The notes: a model not told the origin generated them from the sequence alone. Numbered from the stretch's first letter, positions 6,494-15,043 are shown. The stretch is DNA of 64,000 nucleotides from Zoogloea sp021286885 (GCF_041915215.1 NZ_JAYSBV010000004.1); one strand, 5' to 3'. A program made the numbers and translations.

Positions 6494-8013
6494 CCACCAT
6501 TCCAGCCCGTCTGCCCAACACCGCCACGGCCGAAGCACCGGCCGTGCTGATGGGCTATCAGCAACGATGGGTCGCCGACAAGTCGCCGCTCAAGGTGATC
6601 GAGAAGAGCCGCCGGACGGGCCTGACCTGGGGCGAGGCCGCCGACGACGTGCTGACCGCCGCCTCCAACCGGTCGGCCGGCGGGCAGAACGTCTACTACA
6701 TCGCGTACAACCAGGACATGACCATCGAGTACATCCAGGCGTGCGCAATGTGGGCTCGGGCCTTCAACCATGCCGCCTCGGAGATCGAGGAGGGCTTCTG
6801 GGAAGACGACGACGCCGACAAGAACATCAAGACTTTCACGATCCGCTTCCCGGCCTCGGGCTTTCGCATCGTCGCGCTCACCAGCCGGCCGTCCAACCTG
6901 CGCGGCCGCCAGGGCACGATCGTGATCGACGAGGCGGCCTTCCACGACCAGCTCGACGAGTTGCTCAAGGCGGCGCTGGCCATGCTCATCTGGGGCGGCC
7001 GGGTGCGCGTCATCTCCACCCACAACGGCGTGGAGAACCCGTTCAACGAGCTGGTCGAAGACATCCGGGCCGGCAAGCGCAAGGGCACCGTGCATCGGGT
7101 GACCTTCCAGGAAGCCGTGGCCGATGGCCTGTACCGCCGCGTCTGCCTGCGCCTGGGCAAGGAATGGACGGCGGCCGAAGAGGCGGCCTGGATGGCCGAC
7201 GTCTACGCCTTCTACGGCGACGGCGCCGAGGAGGAGCTGGACTGTGTGCCGGCCAACTCGGGTGGTGCCTGGCTGTCCCGCGCGCTGATCGAGTCGCGCA
7301 TGTCGGCCGACACGCCGGTGCTGCGCTGGGAATGCAAGGCTGGCTTCGAGCTGCTGCCCGACCACATCCGCGCCGCCGAGTGCCGCGACTGGCTGGAGGC
7401 CCACCTGGCACCGCTGCTGGCCGCCCTGCCGGCGGACGCCATCTCCTTCAACGGCGAGGACTTCGGCCGCAGCGGCGACCTGACCGTGCATGTGCCACTG
7501 ATCCAGACGCAGAACCTGGTGCGCCGGGTGCCCTTCCTGGTCGAGCTGCGCAACGTGCCCTTCCGCCAGCAGGAGCAGATCGCCTTCTACCTGATCGACC
7601 GCCTGCCGCGCTTCACCGGCGGCGCGTTCGATGCGCGGGGCAATGGCCAGTTTCTGGCCGAGGTGGCCATGCAGCGCTACGGGGCATCGCGCATCCAGCA
7701 GGTGATGCTGTCCGAGTCCTGGTACCGGGAGCACATGCCTCCGGTCAAGGCCGCCCTCGAGGACGGCACCCTGGACGGCCTGCCGCGCGACGGGGACGTG
7801 CTGGCCGACCTGCGGGCGGTGCAGGTCATCAAGGGCGTGCCGCGCATCCCCGATACCCGCACGACCGGCGAGGACAAGGGCAAGCGCCACGGTGATGCTG
7901 CCGTGGCGGTGGCGCTGGCCTACTTCGCCAGCCGCGAGATCAACAAAGGCCCGGTGACGGTGAAATCCCGCCGCCGTCGCACCGGCGCCAGAATCACCCA
8001 GGGGTACCAATGA
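6490..8013 (+). CDS. Phage terminase large subunit (Mu gp28-like)
   Basis: The 507-residue protein is an ATP-driven packaging motor and nuclease. A Walker A-like motif is at residues 38-47 (EKSRRTGLTW) and Walker B at 144-149 (IVIDEA), followed by TSRPSN/STHNG coupling-type motifs. The C-terminal half has an RNase H-like nuclease domain, with acidic residues in GEDFGRSGD and later GEDKGKRHGDA. Length and order fit Mu gp28. It overlaps both neighbours by 4 bp, indicating coupled translation. Confidence 0.95.
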   Translation: MTTIPARLPNTATAEAPAVLMGYQQRWVADKSPLKVIEKSRRTGLTWGEAADDVLTAASNRSAGGQNVYYIAYNQDMTIEYIQACAMWARAFNHAASEIEEGFWEDDDADKNIKTFTIRFPASGFRIVALTSRPSNLRGRQGTIVIDEAAFHDQLDELLKAALAMLIWGGRVRVISTHNGVENPFNELVEDIRAGKRKGTVHRVTFQEAVADGLYRRVCLRLGKEWTAAEEAAWMADVYAFYGDGAEEELDCVPANSGGAWLSRALIESRMSADTPVLRWECKAGFELLPDHIRAAECRDWLEAHLAPLLAALPADAISFNGEDFGRSGDLTVHVPLIQTQNLVRRVPFLVELRNVPFRQQEQIAFYLIDRLPRFTGGAFDARGNGQFLAEVAMQRYGASRIQQVMLSESWYREHMPPVKAALEDGTLDGLPRDGDVLADLRAVQVIKGVPRIPDTRTTGEDKGKRHGDAAVAVALAYFASREINKGPVTVKSRRRRTGARITQGYQ

Positions 8014-9476
8014 GAGCCAAAGGCATGTGGGTCAGCCCCACCGAGTTCGTCCAGTTCGGGGAGCCGAGCAAGTCGCTGTCCGACCAGATCGCCACGCGCG
8101 GCCGCAGCATCGACTTCTACGGGCTGGGCATGTACCTGCCCAACCCAGACCCGGTGCTCAAGGCGCTGGGCAAGGACATCAAGGTCTATCGCGAGCTGCG
8201 GGCCGATGCCCACGTGGGCGGCTGCATCCGGCGCCGCAAGGCGGCCGTGAAGGCCCTCGAATGGGGGCTGGATCGTGACAAGGCCAAGAGTCGCGTGGCC
8301 AAGTCGATCGAGGCCATCTTCGCCGACCTGGACTTGTCACGGATCATCACTGAGATGCTGGACGCTGTGCTCTACGGCTACCAGCCGATGGAGGTCATCT
8401 GGGGCAAGGTCGGCGGCTACCTGGTGCCGGTCGATGTCGTCGGCAAGCCGGCCGACTGGTTCCTCTACTCGCCGGAGAACGAGCTGCGCTTCCGTTCTCG
8501 CCAGGCGCAGTTGCAGGGCGAGGAGCTGCCGCCGCGCAAGTTCCTGGTGCCGCGCCAAGACCCGAGCTATCACAACCCCTACGGCTTCGCCGACCTGTCC
8601 ATGTGCTTCTGGCCGACCACGTTCAAGAAGGGCGGCCTCAAGTTCTGGGTGCAGTTCACCGAGAAGTACGGCGCACCCTGGGTGATCGGCAAGCACCCGC
8701 GCAGCGCCTCAGACGCCGAGACCAACCAGCTGCTCGACCGCCTGGAAGACATGGTCCAGGACGCCGTGGCGGTGATCCCGGATGACTCCAGCGTCGACAT
8801 CAAGGAAGCCGCCGGCAAGACGGGCAGCACCGAGGTCTATGAGCGGCTGCTGCACTTCTGCCGATCCGAGGTGTCGATCGCGCTGCTCGGCCAGAACCAG
8901 ACCACCGAAGCCAACGCCAACCGCGCCTCGGCCCAGGCCGGCCTGGAGGTCACCCGAGACATCCGCGACGGCGACAAGGCCATCGTCCAGGAAGCCTTCA
9001 ACACCCTGATCCGCTGGGTGTGCGAGCTGAACTTCAACGACGGCGCCCGCCCGGTGTTCGAGATGTGGGAGCAGCAGGAGGTCGACAAGGTGCTGGCCGA
9101 ACGCGACGAGAAGCTGGTGCGGGCCGGCGCCAAGCTGACCCCGGCCTACTTCAAGCGCGCCTACAGCCTGCAGGACGGCGACCTGGAGGAAGCGGCCCAA
9201 CCCGCCACTCCGGCGGCCGAATTCGCCGAGGGCGACGTGGCCCCCGACCAGGACGCCCTCGATGCCGCCCTCGACGCGCTCTCGGCCGACGCCCTGAATG
9301 CGGACGCCCAGGCCATGCTGGCACCGTTACTGAAGCGGATCGCCAAGGGTGTCCAGCCCGACGCGCTGCTCGGCACACTCGCCGAGCTGTACCCGGAAAT
9401 GGACGCCACCGGCCTGCAGGAACGTCTGGCGCGCATGATCTTCGTGGCCAACCTGTGGGGCCGACTCCATGCCTAA
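8010..9476 (+). CDS. Portal protein, DUF935 family (Mu gp29-like)
   Basis: A 488-residue DUF935 portal protein. Characteristic segments are ADAHVGGCIRRRKAAVKALE (residues 68-87), then YGYQPMEVIW, TEKYGAPWVIGKHP and LLGQNQTTE. The portal forms the dodecameric DNA channel at the unique capsid vertex and docks the terminase. The frame begins at ATG 8010, overlapping TerL by 4 bp, and ends 8 bp inside the next gene. Confidence 0.95.
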   Translation: MRAKGMWVSPTEFVQFGEPSKSLSDQIATRGRSIDFYGLGMYLPNPDPVLKALGKDIKVYRELRADAHVGGCIRRRKAAVKALEWGLDRDKAKSRVAKSIEAIFADLDLSRIITEMLDAVLYGYQPMEVIWGKVGGYLVPVDVVGKPADWFLYSPENELRFRSRQAQLQGEELPPRKFLVPRQDPSYHNPYGFADLSMCFWPTTFKKGGLKFWVQFTEKYGAPWVIGKHPRSASDAETNQLLDRLEDMVQDAVAVIPDDSSVDIKEAAGKTGSTEVYERLLHFCRSEVSIALLGQNQTTEANANRASAQAGLEVTRDIRDGDKAIVQEAFNTLIRWVCELNFNDGARPVFEMWEQQEVDKVLAERDEKLVRAGAKLTPAYFKRAYSLQDGDLEEAAQPATPAAEFAEGDVAPDQDALDAALDALSADALNADAQAMLAPLLKRIAKGVQPDALLGTLAELYPEMDATGLQERLARMIFVANLWGRLHA

Positions 9477-10302
9477 AGTGGATCTCGCCTACTGCATGAC
9501 CCTGCCCCCCAAGAAGGCGGTCGAGTACCTGAAGAACAAGGGCTACGCGGTCACCTGGGACTGGGAGGAGCTGTGGCAGGACGCCCAGGCCCAGGCATTC
9601 ACCGTGGCCAAAGCCACGCGCCTGGACATCCTGCAGGACATCCGCGAGGCGGTGGAAAAGGCGCTCACCGAAGGCAAGACCCTTGCATGGTTTGCAAAGG
9701 AACTGACGCCGGTGCTCCAGGCCAAGGGCTGGTGGGGCAGACAGGAACACGTCGACCCTGAGACGGGCGATGTCAGCCAGGTGCAGCTGGGCAGCCCCTG
9801 GCGCCTGCAGACGATCTACCGCACCAACCTGCAGACTGCCTACATGGCCGGCCGCTTCCAGGAGCAGCTCGCCAACGCCGACGATCGCCCCTATTGGCAG
9901 TACGTGGCCATTCTGGACGGGCGCACCCGGCCCAGCCACCGCGCCATGAACGGCAAGGTGTTCCGCTACGACGATCCGTTCTGGGGCTCGTTCTATCCGC
10001 CCAACGGCTGGGGCTGCCGCTGCCGCGTCGTGGCCCTCTCGGAAGATAACCTGGCCAAGAGTGGCATCAAGGTGGAAAGCTCGTCCGGTAAGCTCGGCAG
10101 CGCCATGAAGCTGGTCTCCGAGAAGACCGGCGAGATGCGCGAGGTGGCCACCTACCGCGCGACCGACCCGGCCACCCGCCGGGAGATCGTCTTCTCCCCG
10201 GACGTAGGCTGGAGCTACAACCCCGGCGCCGCCGCCTGGCAGCCCGACCCCAAGCGCTATACCAGCGACCTGGCCAAGCTCGCCAGGAAGGAACTGCCGT
10301 GA
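9469..10302 (+). CDS. Head morphogenesis protein (Mu gp30 / SPP1 gp7 family)
   Basis: The 277-residue protein carries the phage Mu F-like head morphogenesis domain: YRTNLQTAYMAGRFQEQ, ILDGRTRPSHRAMNGKVFRY and SFYPPNGWGCRCRVVAL. The last part, GWGCRCR, is a hallmark of the family. It is a minor head protein acting next to the portal in capsid assembly. The start overlaps the portal gene by 8 bp. Confidence 0.93.
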   Translation: MPKVDLAYCMTLPPKKAVEYLKNKGYAVTWDWEELWQDAQAQAFTVAKATRLDILQDIREAVEKALTEGKTLAWFAKELTPVLQAKGWWGRQEHVDPETGDVSQVQLGSPWRLQTIYRTNLQTAYMAGRFQEQLANADDRPYWQYVAILDGRTRPSHRAMNGKVFRYDDPFWGSFYPPNGWGCRCRVVALSEDNLAKSGIKVESSSGKLGSAMKLVSEKTGEMREVATYRATDPATRREIVFSPDVGWSYNPGAAAWQPDPKRYTSDLAKLARKELP

Positions 10303-10826
10303 GCGACTTCGTCAGCATCACCATCGACGACAGCCAGCTGCAGGCGGCGCTGCAGCGGCTGGAGCATGCGGGCGTCGACCTGAGCCCGGCCATGCGCAAG
10401 ATCGCCCAGGCCCTGCTGCTGGAGACCGAGCGCAACTTCGAGGCCGAGGGCCGGCCGAAATGGACGCCTCTGGCCGAGGCTACCAAGCACGCGCGCCTCG
10501 GCGGCAAGAAGGCGTACAAGAAGAACGGCGAGCTGACGGTCGCAGCTCAACGCAGACAGGATGCCGGATTCCGCATTCTGCAGCACACCGGCCAGCTGGC
10601 CGCCTCGGTCACCACCGACTACGACAGCAACCAGGCGGTGATCGGCAGCAACAAGGTCTATGCGGCCATCCACCAGTTCGGCGGCGAGGCCGGGCGCGGC
10701 CGCAAGGTCGAGATTCCGGCCCGCCCGTATCTGCCGCTCACCACGGACGGCGACCTGCAGCCCGAGGCGCGCGAAGAGGTGCTCGATACCATCCTGCGGT
10801 ACCTCAAACGGGCGGCTGGCGTCTAG
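10299..10826 (+). CDS. Virion morphogenesis protein (Mu gpG-like)
   Basis: This 175-residue protein matches the phage virion morphogenesis family (Mu gpG). It starts MSDFVSITIDDSQLQAALQR, contains ETERNFEAEGRPKWTPLAEA and ILQHTGQLAASVTTDYDSNQ, and ends with the AIHQFGG...IPARPYLPLT pattern. It is thought to take part in head completion and head-tail joining. It overlaps the gp30-like gene by 4 bp and is the last gene of its transcription block. Confidence 0.92.
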   Translation: MSDFVSITIDDSQLQAALQRLEHAGVDLSPAMRKIAQALLLETERNFEAEGRPKWTPLAEATKHARLGGKKAYKKNGELTVAAQRRQDAGFRILQHTGQLAASVTTDYDSNQAVIGSNKVYAAIHQFGGEAGRGRKVEIPARPYLPLTTDGDLQPEAREEVLDTILRYLKRAAGV

Positions 10827-10969
10827 CCGCTCTGGCAGCGTTCGGGGCGCTCGGGACGCGCAACGATAGTCCGACGCCCTGATCGGCGCGCCCTAAGGTT
10901 TTATAAAGGCTTGGTGCGCAGCATGCCGGCCCACTTCTCCCGCGCATTTCCCGCCGAGGGGCCGGAATT

Positions 10970-10989
10970 GTAAAGTCGATTAAAAGACC
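10970..10989 (+). promoter_or_regulatory. Late-promoter-like motif, copy 2 (head block)
   Basis: GTAAAGTCGATTAAAAGACC stands 30 bases upstream of the protease/scaffold gene, in a 192-bp gap between two otherwise tightly packed gene groups. GATTAAAAGACC is identical to copy 1, and in both copies GGCGGCATG follows at the same distance (35 bases from the G of GATTAA). This is the location of Mu PI. Confidence 0.62.
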
Positions 10990-11000
10990 GCCCCCCACCC

Positions 11001-11018
11001 GCCGCCGATCATGGCGGC
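11001..11018 (+). other. Hairpin abutting the protease/scaffold start codon
   Basis: GCCGCC-gatcat-GGCGGC (6-bp arms) ends at the base before the ATG at 11019, where a ribosome-binding site would normally be. No Shine-Dalgarno sequence is visible. A similar arrangement occurs at 23310-23325. Confidence 0.45.
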
Positions 11019-12140
11019 ATGAACACGACCAAACACCTCCACATCTTCAAGCCCGGCCGCCAGACCGCGATGTCTGGTGTGACGCTGGATTTCTCCGAAT
11101 CCGATCTTGAGGCGAGCGCCCGCGCCTACGACCCGGCGAAGCACGAGGCGCCGATCGTCATCGGCCACCCCAAGCACGACGCCCCGGCCTACGGCTGGGT
11201 GAAGTCGCTGGCCGCCGGGGCCGATGGCCTCAACGCCGAGCCGCACCAGGTCGATGCGAACTTCGCCGAGCTGGTGACCGCCGGCCGCTACAAGAAGATC
11301 AGCGCCAGCTTCTACCTGCCCGACGCCCCCAACAACCCGGTGCCCGGCGTCTATTACCTACGCCACGTCGGCTTCCTCGGCGCCCAGCCGCCGGCGGTGA
11401 AGGGCCTCAAGCAGGCCGAGTTCGCCGATGCCGAGGACGGCATCGTCGAGTTCGGCGACTGGGGCATGGAGACCAACGCCTCCCTCTGGCGCCGCATGCG
11501 CGAGTGGATGCTGGCGAAGTTCGGCCAGGAGACCGCCGACCAGGTCGTGCCCGACTGGCAGATCGAATCCATCCGTGAATCCGCTCGCGAGGACGACGAT
11601 GCCCCGCGCACCGCCTTTGCCGACCCCATCGTTTCCCAGACCCACCCACCTCACGAGGAGAACCATGCAGTGACACCCGAGGAAAAGGCCGCACTGGAGG
11701 CCGAAAACGCCCAGCTGAAACAGCGCCTGGCGGAAGCCGATGCGCGCGAGAAAGCGAGCACGGCCGCGAAGCGTCACGGCGACCACCTGGCCTATGCCGA
11801 GCAGCTCGTCGGCGAGGGCAAGCTCGCCCCGAAGCACAAGGAAGCCGTGGTCGCCTTCCTCGACTTCGCGGACGGCGAGACCGCCCTGGAGTTCGGCGAG
11901 GGGGATGCCAAGCAGCCGCTGGCCACCGCCTTCAAGTCCTTCCTGGGCGAATTGCCCAAGGTGGTCGAGTTCGGCGAAACCGCCACCAAGGACAAGGCCG
12001 GGCAGCAAGCCGCCGGCAACTCGGTGGACTACGGCGAGAACGTCGATCAGGACCGCCTCGCCCTCGACGGGAAGATTCGCCAGTACATGCAGGAGCACAA
12101 GGTGGATTACGCCACCGCTGCCTCCTGCGTGATCAAGTAA
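11019..12140 (+). CDS. Phage protease/scaffold (Mu gpI/gpZ-like) with internal scaffold start
   Basis: The 373-residue product resembles Mu gpI. Residues 1-140 form the protease part (GVTLDFSESDLEASARAYDP; EAPIVIGHPKHDAPAYGWVK; KKISASFYLP; YLRHVGFLGAQPPAVKGL). The C-terminal part is a charged coiled coil (TPEEKAALEAENAQLKQRL) typical of scaffolds. An in-frame GTG at 11670 with GAGGAG nine bases upstream could start a separate 156-residue scaffold, as in Mu gpZ. The protease would mature the head after assembly. Confidence 0.9.
   Translation: MNTTKHLHIFKPGRQTAMSGVTLDFSESDLEASARAYDPAKHEAPIVIGHPKHDAPAYGWVKSLAAGADGLNAEPHQVDANFAELVTAGRYKKISASFYLPDAPNNPVPGVYYLRHVGFLGAQPPAVKGLKQAEFADAEDGIVEFGDWGMETNASLWRRMREWMLAKFGQETADQVVPDWQIESIRESAREDDDAPRTAFADPIVSQTHPPHEENHAVTPEEKAALEAENAQLKQRLAEADAREKASTAAKRHGDHLAYAEQLVGEGKLAPKHKEAVVAFLDFADGETALEFGEGDAKQPLATAFKSFLGELPKVVEFGETATKDKAGQQAAGNSVDYGENVDQDRLALDGKIRQYMQEHKVDYATAASCVIK
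11670..12140 (+). CDS. Predicted internal scaffold protein (gpZ-like)
   Basis: An in-frame GTG at 11670 within the protease gene is preceded by GAGGAG with a 9-base spacer, a better ribosome site than that of the full gene. Translation from here gives a 156-residue protein starting MTPEEKAALEAENAQLKQRL, without the protease domain. This mirrors phage Mu, where gene Z is nested in frame in gene I. Predicted from sequence only. Confidence 0.65.
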   Translation: MTPEEKAALEAENAQLKQRLAEADAREKASTAAKRHGDHLAYAEQLVGEGKLAPKHKEAVVAFLDFADGETALEFGEGDAKQPLATAFKSFLGELPKVVEFGETATKDKAGQQAAGNSVDYGENVDQDRLALDGKIRQYMQEHKVDYATAASCVIK

Positions 12141-12159
12141 CCCAACCCAGGAGATTTCA

Positions 12160-13086
12160 ATGGGCCGTTTATCCAACCTGCGGGTCGTTGACCCGGTTCT
12201 GACCAACCTGTCGGTCGGCTACAGCAACGCCGACCTGGTGGGCGATGTCCTCTTCCCCTTTGTCCCGGTGGACAAGGAAGGCGGCAAGATTCCGAAGTTC
12301 GGCAAGGAAGCCTTCAAGATTTACAACACCGAGCGGGCGCTGCGGGCCAAGTCCAACCGCATCAATCCCGAAGACGTTGACAGTGTCACCGTCTCCCTCG
12401 ACGAGCACGATCTGGAATACCCGATCGACTACCGCGAGAGCGACGAGGCGGCCTTCCCCCTGGAAGCGCACGCCACCCACGTCGTGACCGAGGGCATCCG
12501 CCTGCGCCACGAGAAGAAGGTGGCCGACCTGTCGCAGAACACCGCGAACTACGCCGCCAGCAACAAGATCGTGCTGGCCGGCACCAGCCGCTTCACCGAC
12601 AAGGCCAACTCCGACCCGATCGGCGTCTTCGAGGACGGCAAGGAAGCCGTGCGCGGCAAGATCGGCAAGTACCCGAACACCGCTGTCATTGGCGCCGCCT
12701 CCTGGAAGGCGATCAAGCAGCACCCGCAGTTCCTTGAGCGCATCAAGTACAGCATGAAGGGTGTGCTGACCGTCGAGCTGCTCAAGGAAATCCTGGAAGT
12801 CGAGCGCATCGTGGTCGGCCGCGCCGTTTATTCCAGCGACACGGGCACCTTTGGCGACCTGTGGGGCGACAACATCGTGCTCGCCTACGTTGCCCAGCAG
12901 CGCCAGGGCGCCGAGCGCACACCTTACGAGCCTTCCTTCGGCTACACGTTGCGCAAGAAGGGTATGCCGCAGATCGACAAGCGCACCGAGGACGGAAAGC
13001 TGGAGCTGGTGCGCAACACCGACAACTTCGGTGTGTATCTGCTCGGTGCCGAAGCCGGCTTCCTGATCGCAGACACCAACGCCTAA
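12160..13086 (+). CDS. Major capsid protein (BcepMu gp34-like)
   Basis: The 308-residue protein follows the scaffold gene and has an AGGAG ribosome site. Segments such as NADLVGDVLFPFVPVDKEGG, LDEHDLEYPIDYRESDEAAF and NIVLAYVAQQRQGAERTPYE are typical of the major head proteins of BcepMu-like phages. It forms the icosahedral shell. The identity rests on position, size and overall sequence character. Confidence 0.9.
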   Translation: MGRLSNLRVVDPVLTNLSVGYSNADLVGDVLFPFVPVDKEGGKIPKFGKEAFKIYNTERALRAKSNRINPEDVDSVTVSLDEHDLEYPIDYRESDEAAFPLEAHATHVVTEGIRLRHEKKVADLSQNTANYAASNKIVLAGTSRFTDKANSDPIGVFEDGKEAVRGKIGKYPNTAVIGAASWKAIKQHPQFLERIKYSMKGVLTVELLKEILEVERIVVGRAVYSSDTGTFGDLWGDNIVLAYVAQQRQGAERTPYEPSFGYTLRKKGMPQIDKRTEDGKLELVRNTDNFGVYLLGAEAGFLIADTNA

Positions 13087-13099
13087 CCAGGAGCCCCTC

Positions 13100-13285
13100 A
13101 TGGAAAAGGAAAAGAAACCCTACCTGGTCGGCTCCACGCCGATTCTCCACGACAAAAAGCGCTTCGAGCCCAACGACGTGATCGAGCTAACCGAAGAGGA
13201 CGCAGCCGGCTTGGCCGGCCATGTCACCCCCGCGCCGGCCGCCACCGACGAATCCAAGCCCCCCAAGAAAGGCGGTAAAGAATGA
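13100..13285 (+). CDS. Small head-region protein
   Basis: A 61-residue hydrophilic protein starts at ATG 13100 and overlaps the next gene by 4 bp. Its sequence (KKPYLVGSTPILHDKKRFEP, NDVIELTEEDAAGLAGHV) is like the small proteins encoded between capsid and decoration genes in Mu-like phages, and resembles the small protein at 14816 in being a short beta-rich domain with a charged, Ala/Pro-rich tail. The role is unknown. Confidence 0.7.
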   Translation: MEKEKKPYLVGSTPILHDKKRFEPNDVIELTEEDAAGLAGHVTPAPAATDESKPPKKGGKE

Positions 13286-13614
13286 AGACTCAACAAATCT
13301 GCCTGACCACGTCGGTCACGGCTGCAGCCGCCCTGAGCCGGCTGCGCTTCGTCGGCCTGACCGGCGCCGTGTGCGCCGCCGGTGCCAAGGCCCTGGGCAT
13401 CACCGAGACCGCCGCCGACATCGGCGAACAGGCCCCGGTGAACACCCACGGCATTCTGCTGGTGGAAGCCGGCGCCGCCATCGCTGCCGGTGCCGAGGTC
13501 GAGTCCGACGCCAACGGCAAGGCCATCACCAAGGCCGCCGGCATCGGCAACGGCTTCGCCCTGGATGCCGCTGCGGCGGCCGGCGACGTAATCCGCATCG
13601 TTCGGGGCATCTGA
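13282..13614 (+). CDS. DUF2190 family capsid-associated protein
   Basis: The 110-residue Ala/Gly-rich protein (FVGLTGAVCAAGAKALGITE; EQAPVNTHGILLVEAGAAIA; GFALDAAAAAGDVIRIV) fits DUF2190, a family of small capsid decoration-like proteins found next to major head genes. It overlaps the previous gene by 4 bp. The pattern of beta strands fits a trimeric decoration fold, but this is by family only. Confidence 0.85.
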   Translation: MKTQQICLTTSVTAAAALSRLRFVGLTGAVCAAGAKALGITETAADIGEQAPVNTHGILLVEAGAAIAAGAEVESDANGKAITKAAGIGNGFALDAAAAAGDVIRIVRGI

Positions 13615-13616
13615 GC

Positions 13617-13913
13617 ATGGACAACCAGCACAAGCTCATCGCCGGCTACCGCGACCTGACCGAGGACGAAATCGCCTTGATGAACGAGGTGAAAGCCAAG
13701 GCGGCCGAGGTTGGCACGCTCGTCGAGAAGCTGCGCGAGCGCCTGCCGGCCTTCAAGATGGACGGCGAGCCCATCCAGGTGGGCGACCAGACCCTGATCG
13801 GCGTCACCGAGGAAGCGTTCGAGACCGACCGCTGGATGACGATCGGCCAGGACCACCTGCAGCAAGGCTTCATGGCGCTGACCCGCGCCGTGGCCCGGCC
13901 GACCACGTTCTGA
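13617..13913 (+). CDS. Probable Acb2-family anti-CBASS protein (cyclic nucleotide sponge)
   Basis: A 98-residue protein begins at ATG 13617: MDNQHKLIAGYRDLTEDEIA, then LMNEVKAKAAEVGTLVEKLR. It ends RWMTIGQDHLQQGFMALTRA followed by VARPTTF. The opening [KR]-x-[IL]-x-GYR-x-L-[ST]-x-x-[ED]-I and the closing LQ-x-G-x-M-x-L-x-RA-[VI]-A-x-PT are hallmarks of the Acb2/Tad1 hairpin family. Acb2 proteins of Mu-like Pseudomonas phages bind CBASS cyclic oligonucleotides and block abortive immunity; T4 Vs.4 is a relative. An insert (residues 46-70) is larger than in most relatives I recall. Confidence 0.75.
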   Translation: MDNQHKLIAGYRDLTEDEIALMNEVKAKAAEVGTLVEKLRERLPAFKMDGEPIQVGDQTLIGVTEEAFETDRWMTIGQDHLQQGFMALTRAVARPTTF

Positions 13914-13920
13914 GGCGGCC

Positions 13921-14355
13921 ATGCGTTACTGCTCGCTCGCCGACCTGCAGCTGGCCCTCCCGGCGCAGACGCTGATCTGGCTCTCCAACGACGACGCATC
14001 GGCCACCGCCATGAACCAGGCGGTGGTCGAGGAAGCCGTCAGGCAGGCGGAAGAGCTGGTCGATGCCCATCTGCGCGGGCGCTACACCCTGCCGCTCGAC
14101 CCGGTGCCGTCCGTCGTCAAGGACATGACGGTCAATCTGGCGCGGCACTGGCTGTATGCCCGGCGGCCGGAAGGCAGCGAGCTTCCCGACGCGGTCACCC
14201 GCACCTACAAGTCCGCCCTGCAGATGCTGGAGGCTATCCGCGACGCCAAGCTGACCATCGGCGTGCCGACCGGGGAGGCCGCACCGGAGCCGGGCGAGAT
14301 GAAGGTGCGGGCGCGCTCGCGCCGCTTCGACTCTGACCTGCTGGATCGCTACTGA
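13921..14355 (+). CDS. DUF1320 head-tail joining protein (Mu gp36-like)
   Basis: This 144-residue protein has the DUF1320 pattern: MRYCSLADLQLALPAQTLIW, then VVEEAVRQAEELVDAHLRGR and YTLPLDPVPSVVKDMTVNLA. The family (Mu gp36) is expected to act as a head completion or connector adaptor below the portal. It stands in the usual place between the capsid genes and the gp37-like gene and overlaps the latter by 1 bp. Confidence 0.92.
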   Translation: MRYCSLADLQLALPAQTLIWLSNDDASATAMNQAVVEEAVRQAEELVDAHLRGRYTLPLDPVPSVVKDMTVNLARHWLYARRPEGSELPDAVTRTYKSALQMLEAIRDAKLTIGVPTGEAAPEPGEMKVRARSRRFDSDLLDRY

Positions 14356-14819
14356 TGGCCACCACCCTGCAGATCATCGACGCCGTGGTGGCACGCCTGA
14401 AGGTGAAGCTCCCCCAGCTGGCGGTCGAGTATTTCCCCGACCGGCCGGCGGAATACCGGCTCAACCACCCTGGTGGCGCGCTCCTGGTGAGCTACCTGGG
14501 GAGCCAGTTCGACACGACCGTCGATGTCACCTATATCGCCCAGCCGCGCACCGTGAAGCTGTCGGTCACGGTGATCCTGCGCCAGCTCAATGGCCGGGGC
14601 GGCGCCGTCGATGTGGTGGATGCAGTCCGGCGGGCGCTGGTGGGCTTCCGCCCGCCGGACTGCCGCAAGGTCTGGGCCGTGTCCGAGAAGTTCCTGGGCG
14701 AGACAGCCGGCCTGTGGCAGTACGCCGTGGATGTGGCCACCGAGGCAATGCTGGTCGAAGACGCCGACGTCAACACCGAGGCCCCCCTGATCGATGTCAC
14801 TTACGAGGAGAAACCATGA
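14355..14819 (+). CDS. Mu gp37-like protein (DUF1834)
   Basis: The 154-residue protein matches the gp37 family of Mu-like phages (TLQIIDAVVARLKVKLPQLA; VSYLGSQFDTTVDVTYIAQP; VVDAVRRALVGFRPPDCRKV). It is thought to act as a tail terminator or connector between head and tail sheath. It shares one base with the stop of the DUF1320 gene and overlaps the next gene by 4 bp. Confidence 0.9.
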   Translation: MATTLQIIDAVVARLKVKLPQLAVEYFPDRPAEYRLNHPGGALLVSYLGSQFDTTVDVTYIAQPRTVKLSVTVILRQLNGRGGAVDVVDAVRRALVGFRPPDCRKVWAVSEKFLGETAGLWQYAVDVATEAMLVEDADVNTEAPLIDVTYEEKP

Positions 14820-15040
14820 AATACCGTTACAGCGGGCCGACCAGCGGCGTGACGCTGCAAAAGGGCGAAGAGGCCCAGGAAGTGATGCTCCACACCGGCA
14901 CCGAAGTCGAGCTGCCGGAAGAGCACGAGTACACCAAGACCCTGCTGGCTCTGGGTCACCTGACCCCGGTCAAGCCGGCAACCAAGACGTCGGCGCGCAC
15001 CAGCGCCGGCACCGACGAACCCGCAGCGAAAGGAGCGTAA
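14816..15040 (+). CDS. Small tail-region protein
   Basis: A 74-residue protein starts at ATG 14816 after GAGGAG. Its N-terminal half is beta-rich (MKYRYSGPTSGVTLQKGEEA) and the C-terminus is a low-complexity Thr/Ala/Lys tail. Small proteins of this type precede the sheath gene in BcepMu-like phages. No function is known. Confidence 0.7.
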   Translation: MKYRYSGPTSGVTLQKGEEAQEVMLHTGTEVELPEEHEYTKTLLALGHLTPVKPATKTSARTSAGTDEPAAKGA

Positions 15041-15043
15041 GCG

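Noticed and set aside
6133..8010. A 625-codon open frame on the minus strand opposite the terminase gene
   Set aside because: It is a by-product of high GC at third codon positions. It lacks domain-like sequence, and the plus strand encodes a clear TerL.
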